Positions 31,157 to 41,591 of a DNA stretch of 64,000 nt are shown here, piece by piece. The notes beneath the pieces were generated by a model. That model worked only from the letters and a program-made list of their open reading frames with translations. It did no database searches and had not been told where the DNA came from. The DNA is from Asparagopsis taxiformis (taxonomy: Eukaryota; Rhodophyta; Florideophyceae; Bonnemaisoniales; Bonnemaisoniaceae). Both the position numbers and the translations under genes were made by a program. The DNA is taken from NCBI GenBank assembly GCA_030407315.1, contig JALQPE010000176.1, positions 124,001-188,000 on the forward strand, given 5' to 3'. Numbering within the stretch: the stretch's first letter is position 1; each line of letters opens with the position of its first letter.

Positions 31157-32524
31157 TCAAACTTCATCTTTATTCTCCAAACCCTGCGTCACTGCAAACA
31201 TGCCCACAGTAGCAACTCCACTCCCTTCATGGCATGCAGGTGCCGTTGCAACATACCGTGACCCGTCACCACTCATGGCTACAGTCCATCCGTAAAAGTC
31301 CCCGGGACCTGAATGTTCACCTGAGAGCAAAACTTTCTCCCCCACTTTCCATACCGATTCCTCCGTTTTCTCATAAATATACAATGCGCCCATGTCCTTC
31401 ACATCCCCCTCATTGGCTCCAGGAGCTCCAATCACCAACACATCCCCATTGCCAGAAATTGCAACAGATCCGCCAAAATTGTCCTCAACTGTGCCCTCCC
31501 CTGACATAATCTCCTGGTACATCTCAAATTTAATGCCTTTCTTAGAGTCCCGTTTCTGTTCAAACATATACACAGCCCCTTTGTATTCGTTCTCTCCGTC
31601 CGCACCAATTGCCAAATTTCTCCCGTCCCGATCCATGGACATTTTGAAACCGAAGAAGCCACATTTCTGTGCGTTGGGTGATTCAATTCTTTGAGCCAAA
31701 GTCCAGTTCGATGCGCCATTGTGTTTAACAAATATATACACTGCTCCCCTCTCCTCCTCAAATCCCGTGCTTCCAATTGCAATAAGGCTCCCATCTCCGT
31801 TCATCGCCATACTCGCTCCGAAATTATTGCGAATACGGATCCCCCGAGGGCCAATCGCATCCGTATAATCAGGCGGCTCTAATCGAGCCGTAACAGTGCA
31901 TTCTTTACACCCCTTCTTACAAGAAAATATGTAAACTTCTCCGTTATTCGCCCGCCTTCCCTTGGCGCTAATTGCAATACGCGTGCACAACTTATTCACT
32001 ACGACATCCCAACCAAACGAATCTCCATTTTTCCCGTGCGCGAAAGCAAGTTTCGCCGTCTGCCTCCAAGCATATGAGCCTGCTGATTTGGTGAAGATGT
32101 ACACGGACCCTTTCTGCATGTCGTGACCCGGGGCGCCGACAATAATATGTTTCGAATCATGTGTGACAATACAAGAAAAACCAAAACCACTTCCACGTCC
32201 GACAAGGCGCAATTCGCGCGGCTTCTTCTGCTCGGCCGACTCTGTATCATTGGCGCACAATCTCGTGCGTCGCCAATGGTTCATTCGGTCGCCTTTTCCG
32301 GACGCGAGCTCGTACACGTATAGTGCGCCTTTGAAATTTTGATAGCCATTGGCGCCGATGACTACTCTACGACCGTCCGGACTGATACAAGTCGTTTGGC
32401 CGAATTTCAGTTGATTCCCGCGGTCTTCGAAAGGCGCTTGGAACACGACTTGGCTGCATGTTGCAGGTGGACCTATGAGGAGGCAAAATAGCGAGAGGAA
32501 GATTGAAGACCATAGTCGCGTCAT
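31157..32524 (-). CDS. Secreted FG-GAP beta-propeller protein
   Basis: The 455-residue protein begins with a signal peptide (MTRLWSSIFLSLFCLLIG, cleavage likely after PPATCS). Seven blade-like repeats follow, each with the FG-GAP-type pattern FG.S...S.DG..I.IGA.G....GA.Y.. (for example NFGGSVAISGNGDVLVIGAPG). This fold resembles the integrin-alpha N-terminal propeller and many bacterial and algal surface proteins. No transmembrane tail or GPI signal is seen, so it is probably secreted or extracellular. Two cysteine pairs (SCKKGCKEC area) may form disulfides. Binding partner is unknown. The start is the first ATG and gives a well-formed signal peptide. Confidence 0.88.
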   Translation of the reverse strand: MTRLWSSIFLSLFCLLIGPPATCSQVVFQAPFEDRGNQLKFGQTTCISPDGRRVVIGANGYQNFKGALYVYELASGKGDRMNHWRRTRLCANDTESAEQKKPRELRLVGRGSGFGFSCIVTHDSKHIIVGAPGHDMQKGSVYIFTKSAGSYAWRQTAKLAFAHGKNGDSFGWDVVVNKLCTRIAISAKGRRANNGEVYIFSCKKGCKECTVTARLEPPDYTDAIGPRGIRIRNNFGASMAMNGDGSLIAIGSTGFEEERGAVYIFVKHNGASNWTLAQRIESPNAQKCGFFGFKMSMDRDGRNLAIGADGENEYKGAVYMFEQKRDSKKGIKFEMYQEIMSGEGTVEDNFGGSVAISGNGDVLVIGAPGANEGDVKDMGALYIYEKTEESVWKVGEKVLLSGEHSGPGDFYGWTVAMSGDGSRYVATAPACHEGSGVATVGMFAVTQGLENKDEV

Positions 32525-33701
32525 TTGTTGCTTTCACGTAACTGGTGGGGGGAATACGTCACCGATGAGATGTTTCGGGTGTGTTTCTTTCTCTAATGTT
32601 GAAATTGGTGTTCATGACGTATGTGAGGAGCGATCAAGGCTTGGCTTGGATGCGAACAGTGTCAGTCGGGTGAGCAAATCTCTTCCGAATGGTATCTTGT
32701 TGGAACTCGACGACAGTCGCGTTGATCTGTTACCGACAGTGTTCCTGCACGGCGCATACTTTCTGCAAATTGATTGGGTTGATGTGATCCGTAGACATTA
32801 GTAGATTACACTGTAAAGGCAAACTTGGAAACCGACAGAAACTGGCTCCCATGAATCAAAAGGGGCACGTAAGTTGAATTCAAGTTGAGCGTATGTGGAT
32901 CGAAAGGCGAAGGTCTGCTTGCGACTAATCAACAGGGGAGCACTTTTTCCAACACTTTGAGCAATCTATACAAGTGCCGCCTGCATCCTGTTTACACATT
33001 TTCTCGCTTCCATACCATCCATTCCCAAATGTCTCGTCCAATTTCACCGCCCTCCTTCCTGGATCCACTCACACCATTCCATCCACCCTCCCGCAATCTT
33101 ATCGTGTTTGCCGCGCAAACCACCTTGAACTACCCATGCCATTTCACCTGACGCACAAACCTTTAAGCACATTCGCTTTCTGTGTCAACATCCAGCGCAC
33201 ATCACACATGTAACCCTCTTTTGCACACAAAACGCTGCGCTTGGTTCATCACGACACGCAACACCGTTCGTCAATGTGCAAACTTATTTCATGCACATAC
33301 AGTAGACGCTACTTGATTACACTTCTCACCAACGCAAACTACTCACTTTGCATTTCCTCATTGCCTAACAGTCTACTATTCCTCGGTCATCTTTCTTAAA
33401 ATTTTGACAACCTGCAAACTCTTGGTCAGTGCTAAACTACATCTGCTGACAATATTGGCTCACTCTCCGCTCAACCAGCAGTCTTTTCTCCGAATCATGT
33501 TCATTGGCAATTGTCAGCACTTCTTCAAAGGTCACATAATTCCATTCGATGACACGTAACGCACCCAAGCTACAAACCACAGCACAATTTTCTCCAAGAC
33601 TTATCGACTAAACGACATAAATATCCTGCAGCCAGTCTCTAAATTCTCCCCTCCCCCTCAACCAACTACCAAGACCTCGACCTTACAAGCTTTCCAACGA
33701 A
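32525..33701. other. Divergent promoter region, no gene seen
   Basis: Nothing convincing is coded here; 32475-32801 is an open frame over the FG-GAP 5' end and lacks features. The half nearer 33702 is pyrimidine-rich. Confidence 0.5.
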
Positions 33702-35366
33702 ATGGACTCAAAACCGCAAGAAATGGACTTTGAAGACGTTTTAAAGCAGTTTGAGAAGACCTTTTCCAAATGTGAAAGAGGTCGAACATACTATAAACCT
33801 GACTCATCAAGGAAAGGACCTCATCCGAGACCCGCCGAGCTACCCACTAACAAAACACCACATCTTGAGCCTAATTTTCAAGAACTATGTGAGGAGATCA
33901 TTCACCATATTCACCTTAGCCGCCAGACCATGAGTGGTTCTCGAGCCAAAATTTCAAATCCTATGAGCGCAGGCGTCAGCAAAGAAGTTCTCAGAGCAGA
34001 AATAAGGACAACATTATCCGAATTGCGTTCCTTCCATGGAACTAGTTCCGAAAATCTTGACGATATTCCAAGTTCTCAGCGTGCAATAATCGTCTCTCTG
34101 AAGCGTCGTCTACGAGAATCAAAGGAAACCTTGGCCAAAGAGCAGAAGAAGAACAAACAATTGGAGCTTAGCAACAAACGCTTGCAGGGCGTTGTGGAAT
34201 CTCACCAAACTACCATTGCCAACTATGAAGAATCTGAAAAGTTCCTGGAGAAAGAAATAGACGAGTTGCGAAATAAGAATGCTCACATTACAAAGGACAA
34301 AGCAGAATTCCAGAAGAGCAAGCAGCGCTCTGAACGTCTCGTAGGAGATCTTCGTTCCCAGCTTGTGGTGGTACAGCACGAGATTGAATCTACTCGAATG
34401 GAAAACGACCAACTCACGGTCCGCATCCAAGAACTTGAAAAACGCAACAAAGCCGCGAAGAAAAACGAGGCGGCAATTACGGTGCGAATTCAAGAATTGA
34501 AAGAGATCCAGGATGAAATGCTTGCTCACATGGCATCAGCTCAAAATGGAGCTGATATGCCTGGCGTTCAGAAGGCTCTAGCCACGTTGAGTGAGAGGAG
34601 ATCTCGTCTGGTTGGACGGATAGCCACTCTCCTTACGAAGAAAAACCAGGCCAATTCTCGTTCGCCAATGTCGCAGAATGGCACTGAAGAAGATTCTCGA
34701 AACGCGACCAACTTGAGCAGTCCTGTCTCAGTTGCGGATCATTCACATACGGAACCTGATTCTCGTAACGATCCCAATGGCGCTCCTACGCTTGGAGCTA
34801 CGCGCAGTCCTTCTACCTTTGAAGACGGCGGTAAACGGCCGTTCCTAAGCATTTTTAAGACCAATAATGACCTTACCAGGACGTTTACGAACAGGGCGTC
34901 AAGAAAGACTGCTCTTGCGACATTTGAGAAAACTCGTATCGCTGTTGAGAAGGACACTGTGGCACTTAAAGAGGTGATAACTGTTAAAGACTCTGAGTTG
35001 GAGCGTCTTGAGGAGGAGTTGGACAACGCGAAAGAGCGCGCAAACTCGCTGGAGAAGCAGCTTCAACGTGAAAGACACGCACGTAAGCAGGAGAATAGAA
35101 ATATGCGAGTTCCTGCTGTCGAGAAAGCAAAGATGGAAATGTCATTTGCGTCTAATTCTCGTCGTATTAACCAAACATTATTCGATTGGCAAAGTAGTCC
35201 TAAGAGCGGCTCATCCGCGGAGATGACAGAAAATTCTGCACAGATTGATGCAGAGATTCAGATTAGTCGAACAGCCGTTGAAGGAAACAGCTCAGACTCA
35301 AAAGATGATTTGTTTCCGTCGGAGAGTTCCACATCTGCTTCAATGAGCAATTCATTGTCACAGTGA
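33702..35366 (+). CDS. Coiled-coil protein, unknown
   Basis: The 554-residue intronless frame starts with MDSKPQEMDFEDVLKQFEKTF. Residues about 125-280 form a long coiled coil (RLRESKETLAKEQKKNKQLE onward). A Ser-rich linker follows, and a second coiled coil lies at about 405-470 (LERLEEELDNAKERANSLEK). The C-terminal 80 residues are acidic and serine-rich. No catalytic domain is visible. The N-terminal block with paired Cys/Tyr (CERGRTYY) might be a short binding motif. A scaffold or tether role is inference. Confidence 0.75.
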   Translation: MDSKPQEMDFEDVLKQFEKTFSKCERGRTYYKPDSSRKGPHPRPAELPTNKTPHLEPNFQELCEEIIHHIHLSRQTMSGSRAKISNPMSAGVSKEVLRAEIRTTLSELRSFHGTSSENLDDIPSSQRAIIVSLKRRLRESKETLAKEQKKNKQLELSNKRLQGVVESHQTTIANYEESEKFLEKEIDELRNKNAHITKDKAEFQKSKQRSERLVGDLRSQLVVVQHEIESTRMENDQLTVRIQELEKRNKAAKKNEAAITVRIQELKEIQDEMLAHMASAQNGADMPGVQKALATLSERRSRLVGRIATLLTKKNQANSRSPMSQNGTEEDSRNATNLSSPVSVADHSHTEPDSRNDPNGAPTLGATRSPSTFEDGGKRPFLSIFKTNNDLTRTFTNRASRKTALATFEKTRIAVEKDTVALKEVITVKDSELERLEEELDNAKERANSLEKQLQRERHARKQENRNMRVPAVEKAKMEMSFASNSRRINQTLFDWQSSPKSGSSAEMTENSAQIDAEIQISRTAVEGNSSDSKDDLFPSESSTSASMSNSLSQ

Positions 35367-35693
35367 TAAAAAATATGCTGTAGTACTGGCCTTTTAGCTC
35401 TTGTATCAACCGGAAATTAAACGGAGTGGAAGCCTATGATAGGGTATGTACAATCGTTTCTACTCTCTCGATACTTATACCATATTGATCTCTAGTCATT
35501 TTCTCTGGAATTCAAACCTATTCCAATGGACAAACGATGAGATTTCCTACCGGGGACATAACATGCGTTGTCATTTTATAACCGGGGGCAAGTTTGTGCA
35601 GGTAATCTGTTTTGTTTTCCCGAATTTGTGCCCTTCTGTCTATGCTAAATTAATTTAGATGTGCCTGTCGTGGTCCGGTCCTCCTACAGATAT
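35367..35693. other. Intergenic, convergent 3' ends
   Basis: Nothing is seen here beyond likely 3' untranslated sequence. Confidence 0.5.
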
Positions 35694-36205
35694 CTAATGG
35701 ACGCGGGGAATGTGAGGTGCGACGGCTCTGGCCATATCTGCTATCGATGCTGCCTTGATATCATATGATTTGAAAGCTTGGTATCGCAATAGATTGGACA
35801 TAGCTTTGCTGCAGACACGGATAGGCGCTCCAGTTCCATATACTTTAGAAAACAATTCATCAGGACTCTGGTCGAGAACTATGCCCTGTGTGCCTCTGGA
35901 ATACAAAGTCTGGAAAAAAATTCCCTTGACACATATTCTAGACTCTCATGCTCTGTATTCTCAGGAAGGTGATATACCAAATATAAGAAAACCCTTTTCT
36001 GCGTTGTCACAGTTTTCCATATAGTCCCAGACCAGTCATTTTTTCTTTTTTGCTGAACGACTCTATCCGTGGCTTCAAAGGTGACGAGATAATATACCAA
36101 ACTGCAATTCTCAATTTTGTATGTCCTCGTCAGGATTCCATCCGAAGCCCCATAGCCACCAGTGTCACAGTCCACTGATTTTGGTCGTGCATACGTACAT
36201 AGGTT
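35694..36205 (-). CDS. 3' exons of an unrecognised spliced gene (partial model)
   Basis: Two blocks read as exons on the minus strand. Exon 36205-35978 (76 codons) follows an acceptor (ACTTTCAG). A 68-base intron (GTATAT...TTTTTTTCCAG) separates it from the terminal exon 35909-35694 (72 codons with stop). Both junctions are in phase 0, and the joined 147 residues have balanced composition (for example ENCSLVYYLVTFEATDRVV, and DELFSKVYGTGAPIRV near the end). No ATG lies in the first block, so one or more 5' exons further up are missing from the model. I do not recognise the family. The open frames over both exons and the strong splice signals support coding; the alternative is chance. Confidence 0.45.
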
Positions 36206-38223
36206 CTGAAAGTTTACGTCGTAAATTACGAAAAACACCTACACCAATCCTGGCGTTTCATTCTCTATGAAACAGTTATTTCAACCATTCAGTTCACCTT
36301 TACTGGCACAAAACCTACATTACGACGCGACGCGCGATCTTTTCTGCCAAATGTTATATCCTGGAGCACTCACTCAGGAACTTGTGCTCCTCGGTCTTCG
36401 AAAACAGATAAGGTCGCTCAGAAGCAGATTTATTTGCTTACAGTTTTTGCTGAACTACTCTGTCATCGCCTGTTCGCCACCGGTCTCCAATTCCAACGTA
36501 ATGCAGTCGTTGTAAGGTTTCTGGTCTGGTGTAAAGGAGCATAAGAATAAGTGTCCGGAGGCTACCAACTCTTACGAAAGCTGATTTTGCTTCATCTGAA
36601 ATGAAAGGAGTTGATCGTCCTGGAAGGAAGTGGAATGTAAGGTTGAATCACGAGTAATGTATATACAAGTCCAACTATTTTGAATAAAGCACTGAAAATA
36701 GAAAGTAAAGACGACATACAATGCCCGACGAATTTTCTTGTGGATGATGAAGTCTTTGAAATCATTTTTCATCGGAAGCGTTCGGGTTTTCCCGAAGCAG
36801 GAGAAGAGTGGAAAAGGTATAGACTCCCCCTTGTCACGTTTCAGATACTATTTCCGAACTTTTCAACTTGTCGAAGAGACGCTCAGAGATATTACTAACT
36901 AGGGTAGCAGTTATTGCGGAGTAGGAGCATTGAGGGAGAAGATGAGAAAGTAAGCTGCACACAAGTCGTACGTTCCATGACGAAACCGAATATATTTGTA
37001 TAAAGAATCGGCCGCTTTAGGAAGCCGAGACTGAGATGCTCGGGTCGAAATGCAACCAAAAGCATGAGTACACAGGAATATATGGACCAGGGAAGAGTGA
37101 AGGAAATGGAGAGGCATCATTTCAAATATGTTGTGAAGGAACTGAACCCTCATGCAGCTCTCTTTCGCTCTCGCCAATGACTTCACGGAGTACGTGTTTT
37201 CTACTATGTTGTATGATAGATATTTGCAGTAGAAAAATGTGAATCATGCGTACAAACGTGCAGTCAGTCTCTGTCTACTCGTTCGTATCATGAAGAGAAC
37301 ACATTGGGCGCATTAATGATCTCGAGGTGATCACTTCAAGAACAATGGGTGAGGTCACTCATCATGGTATTCACGACTCCCCACGGTACATGAATTCTGC
37401 ATATTCATTGGCCGGGAAGAACTCTATCGATAGCTTATTGTAGACCAAATCATGGGTCGTTGAACCAACTTGATCTACCGACCACTTCTATCTTCTTCCA
37501 TGCCGTACTGAATTTATCATCTGGTTCTTTCAATTTTTCGACAACTAAAGCCTCCCTTCGCTCATGAAATAGACTCGGAACTTGACATTCTACGCCTAAA
37601 ACTGTAGAATTACTCCTTTAATATATTCAGCAATAAGCTACATAACTTCAACAACCGGGACGGTTTAAGAACTCTGTAAAAACCAAAATATCCCGCCATG
37701 TCTCGCAAATATCTCTTCCATAACACTCATTCTATCATCGCATAATATCACAGTTATACAAGTTCTCAAGCACTTTCGAAGTTCCCGTTCTCAACCCACT
37801 TTTCTGCGACATGCCGACTCCTGCAACTGGCGCAAAACTTTTTCCTTCATCTGAGATCCAGCTCCCCTGCAAATAAAGGAACATTTGAAGCGCTTTATCT
37901 ACTCTATATTCACATCTTCAATGCACTGCCCCTTTTGCATCTCCAGAACTAGTGCAGCCACTACTTCCGTAAAATTCTTTCTCAGAACAATGTAATTCTT
38001 GTATCGTACTACAACCATTTACAAGATTCGTGGCATTCTGTGGCATATTAACCCCTCCAACGTCCCAGCTCACACCTACCTTTATCCTCCTCCCCATCCT
38101 GGAGAAGCTCCAGCAAATCCGCTCCCAGCACCTCCACAACCGGCCAACCAAACGCCAAACCCAAAATCGCTCCCATCAACATCAGTAACTCCCATCACCA
38201 CTGTATTAAAAATTCTAAAAATA
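36206..38223. other. AT-rich gene-poor stretch with exon-like fragments
   Basis: No complete gene is supported. Minus-strand fragments with protein-like composition occur at about 36420-36530, 36911-37060 and 38075-38200 (the last reads LMLMGAILGLAFGWPVVEVL, hydrophobic, with a possible GTAGGT donor). They may be exons of the gene ending at 35694, exons of another gene, or decayed copies. I could not chain them in frame. Confidence 0.35.
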
Positions 38224-38256
38224 AAAAAAAAGTCCGACACAGTTAACGAACGACAT
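38224..38256 (+). repeat. Left terminal inverted repeat of the MITE-like element
   Basis: This is an exact reverse complement of 38815-38847. It starts with eight A and continues with GTCCGACACAGTTAACG. Confidence 0.9.
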
Positions 38257-38814
38257 GGTAAATCTTGTGTTTTTTATTCAAAATAGTAGAAAATGGCGTT
38301 TTTTAGAATGTAGATAGCGTAGCAGGAACAAGTCCAATTCGTGTCGGACAAAGTGCAATAGGTAGCTTAGACTATCCGCTAATTTTCCATGCAGATAAGT
38401 AAAGGATCACATTTATCAACTTAGCTACAGCGAGACTAAAAAAATCGGGCTATTTGGTACTGCTAGAGTTGATTTCGTCGTGGCAAAGAGTTTCGACTTG
38501 CGCCAGGGGAATCGACGGTGCACGACGGGGGGTACCACTGTACAGTACGCCAGCGGTAAAATCACTACTCTCCCCTGTACGTGCCGTGGCGCGCCCTTTC
38601 GGCAAAAAAATTTTGGCCACGGCGGCACGGTTCCGACCGTTCAGCTGTGGCCGAAATTTCTGATGCCGGCGGGAACAATCGCCGATTACGGCGCAACGTA
38701 GATAGCTAGAACTCTAGGATAAGCTATAAAAAATTGGTTACTCAACTAGCTTTACGTAGAACTAGGAACGACCGGAAACGGACTACTAAAAGTACAATTA
38801 TTTTTAATTCTCCA

Positions 38815-38847
38815 ATGTCGTTCGTTAACTGTGTCGGACTTTTTTTT
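38815..38847 (-). repeat. Right terminal inverted repeat of the MITE-like element
   Basis: This is an exact reverse complement of 38224-38256, ending in eight T. Confidence 0.9.
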
Positions 38848-40533
38848 AATTTCGCTCATAGTATTCACAGGTTTCAAATCGTCTTCTCCAGCTCGACCAA
38901 GGGTCATCCTTACTACTTCCCAAACGCCCAATCGAGGTACTGGAGCGAGAAGCAGATTACGCACCGTGTGCTACATTCAAAAAGATCACCTCCTATACCT
39001 CCCAGACATTTGCCAAGGTGTTAACGAGCATATCTGCATTGCGCGCTCCGACAGCAATAATGGCATTGCTCTAGATGGCGGTGTGTCTAGATCTGTTTTA
39101 GGGAATGCGCCCAGCTTACCTCACATCGATCTTCGACACATACGAGCAGCGTATTCTGACCAGCCTGTTAGTCCTTCGGAACTATTCGATCTCTCAGCAC
39201 CTAACGTTTATGTTGTTCAAACGCATGTTCTTTAATTCACGTGATAAGCTAGTAGTGTTGTAGACTTCTAAATCGGGTCTGCAGCACAATACGGTCGGTT
39301 GATGAGAATTCTGAAAAACCACAAGAGCAAAGCCATGTAAATGGTGGAATGAGAGGACTCTTTTCATAAGCTGCGTGAATAGCATTCCTCCCACAGCCAA
39401 CGGGCTTCAATGCATGCAGAGCTAGAACACAATACCAAGGCGGAGGTGAATAAACTTCATTCCCAGCTCGTCACAAAACGGGAATCTATCTGTGCAACCG
39501 CATTCGTACGGGAGCCAGTGTATAAGAGTTAATCTTCATACTGGCGAAAGATGTGGTAGAAGCAATGACTGGTAGAGGAGCCAGCGGGATTGCTGCAGGT
39601 ACATGTCGCTTGGGACTGAACGAAATAAAATATTTGTAGCCGATCTGGGCGCATTCGAAAATAATCTGTTGTGTTTCAGTTCTATTAGGATTCATCTCAG
39701 GTGGAGTGTTGTAGTAGTGGAGAGAACGACAGCACCAGCAGCATTTCAACTAGTTCAATATGAAGGGAACTTTGGTCGGAAAAGGATCTGACCCATTGTT
39801 ATCTATACCGCTGTGTATCGTTTTCCTGCTCAGACGCATAGAAGTTTTGGAATGTTACGTGAGGAGTGCGCGACTGAAACAATCGAGCTGTCAATTTCCC
39901 AGCTTCTGCGAATTATTATCAGACTCAAACGTTTAACGCATATTTCTAAAGCAACTAATGTGAAGAATTGAAGTCTTGTCACATGGCGTCAGGTGACGTG
40001 TGAGCAATTCTTGTTACCTTTGGACTGAGAGATAACAATTGTAGAAAGCTATGGAGGGTTCAAGTTGTTTCAACCCTGGCAATTGTTCTCTGTTCATGAG
40101 ATAAGACAACACCTCGCATCCAATATTAAGCTTACGGTGTTTCTACGTCAAATCGTGCACGAAGGCGGCATCACTGCAGAGAACGGAGAAAATCTGCAAG
40201 AAGTTACCATCGCACATGAAACACTTATTGGTGAAACAGTTCTGATCAGATGATGCGATACTGCCAATGTCGAAACATATATCCCAAGTTGGAACTAACA
40301 GCTGTTACAGTTGTTAGTGGATCGCATACCGATATACAAATTCTGTTGATCAATTGGCAAAGTCTGTTGGAATGAGGGAACTTGGTGTATTTTGCGGTGA
40401 CTGCGTGGTGAAGAATAAACGAAATTGAAACCCACTCCTAAATCAACTAGACTGGTTGTGAGGCAGAACCTTCGGAACTGTTTGATCTCACATACTTACA
40501 CACAAATTCCGATGTCTCGCTGTTCATAAAAAA
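38848..40533. other. AT-rich stretch right of the MITE, no firm gene
   Basis: A plus-strand frame ending at 39235 has a protein-like C-terminal part (CYIQKDHLLYLPDICQGVNE and onward) immediately right of the MITE. It could be an exon of a gene interrupted by, or spliced around, the element, but no start or partner exon was found. The rest shows nothing recognisable. Confidence 0.35.
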
Positions 40534-40924
40534 TTAGTAGCGCTCTCTGGCGTTGCAACTCCTGATTCCAGTTCCAATGGCCAGGAAGAAGCCGAATACA
40601 ACCGTTCCACCAGCCGAATTGCGTAACGCAAGGCCAATTTTCTAAATCGTGCAACATTGCGATCAACGAAAGAAAAGATTGGTAAGATCCTGAGCATAAA
40701 ACATTCCGGACTCATGGCAAAGATTGAAAATGTTCTATGGGTATATCATAGCTCTTCGAAGATTCCCAAGTATCACTTACCTGTGAAGTCGGAATGCCAC
40801 GAATTTGGGCAGCTTCATACGCTCCAAAAAGAAAACCTGCTGCGCCACCAACGCTTCCACCCAGCATAGCCCCGTGCTTCATTTTCCTGAGACAGTCTTT
40901 CCGATTAGCATCCATGAACGCCAT
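40534..40924 (-). CDS. ROMO1: ROMO1/Mgr2-like mitochondrial inner membrane protein, two exons
   Basis: Exons 40924-40781 and 40641-40534 join through a 139-base GTAAGT...TTTAG intron in phase 0 and give 83 residues, matching the family length of about 80. Exon 1 carries CLRKMKHGAMLGGSVGGAAG and FLFGAYEAAQIRG. Exon 2 carries SAGGTVVFGFFLAIGTGIR. Both glycine-rich membrane helices and the G-G-T...F..F.AIG..IR signature agree with ROMO1 (animals) and Mgr2 (yeast), a TIM23-complex lateral gatekeeper implicated in inner-membrane protein sorting and ROS. The short charged loop between helices is present. The gene is easily missed because neither exon is long. A frame upstream of exon 1 (to 41256) is not in phase with it and is not included. 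Confidence 0.85.
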
Positions 40925-41591
40925 TTTCGCGCTTCTTTGATCTCAGTATCAGTGAGGAATGGCCGTATGCGATCCGGCTGTAGCCAGATAGGAATGCAAT
41001 CCGGGGGATACTTCAGGTGGTCTGGGCGACTGTGCAAATATGAAAGGTTCAATGGCAGGTACAAGTAGATAACGTTGAGTTTCGTGATCGCAGTCTGGTT
41101 TGTAGGGATCATGCAACGTTTGATGACAATACCACGCGCTATCTGATTATGCACCGGGAAAATTTTTTTGTTGTTTTGTAGTTTTACTTTAGTACCTAGA
41201 AATGGTGCAGGCACCTTAGTATCTCTAGTCTCGGACTTCAGCGATGGGATGAGCAAACTACTTCTTGCCGAATGCGACTGATTGTCTACTAAATTTAGTC
41301 GTGCCCAGAGATATGAGATACTAAAATTCCTTTCTCGACGAGGATATGTTCACTGGTTCCTGGTTGTTCTTTTGAATTAGGGAAAAGCACAATTTGGAGT
41401 GTTATGCCGAGAGTCGTCACAATGCATTCGTGAGCAATTACTCACTCACAGGGATGCACTAGCAATTCATCGATTTCTCTTGAACTCTTTCGTTCACAGA
41501 AAACTCATTAGTCATACTGATGAATATATAGAGCAGTTACATTAATGATCAAGGGATAGAAATGACGACAAGCATAGAATACAAATGCACG
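40925..41591. other. Intergenic region upstream of the ROMO1-like gene
   Basis: A minus-strand frame (about 40960-41060 of the longer frame 40879-41256) reads protein-like, but it overlaps the ROMO1-like exon in another phase and has no support. Otherwise nothing is seen. Confidence 0.45.

Larger units (their letters stand above)
38224..38847. mobile_element. MITE-like element with 33-bp perfect terminal inverted repeats
   Basis: Bases 38224-38256 and 38815-38847 are exact inverted copies, each beginning with a run of A (or ending in T) next to GTCCGACACAGTTAACG. The 624-bp element encodes no transposase: the largest internal frame (38480-38701) is 73 codons with no known motif. Ends are AT-rich and the middle is GC-rich, with a near-perfect 11-base stem at about 38610-38655. 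A sub-terminal copy of GTGTCGGAC lies near 38341. A TA target duplication is possible (TA at 38222-38223, and TA at 38847-38848 if one T is dropped from the right end), but the homopolymer makes it ambiguous. A non-autonomous cut-and-paste DNA transposon, possibly Tc1/mariner-like, is the best interpretation. Confidence 0.85.

Noticed and set aside
37999..38286. Plus-strand Pro-rich frame left of the MITE
   Set aside because: Pro-rich composition mirrors a glycine-rich minus-strand segment, and it runs into the MITE end; not supported as a gene.
41057..41256. Extended frame upstream of ROMO1-like exon 1
   Set aside because: Not in phase with the ROMO1-like exon, and no splice site links them.
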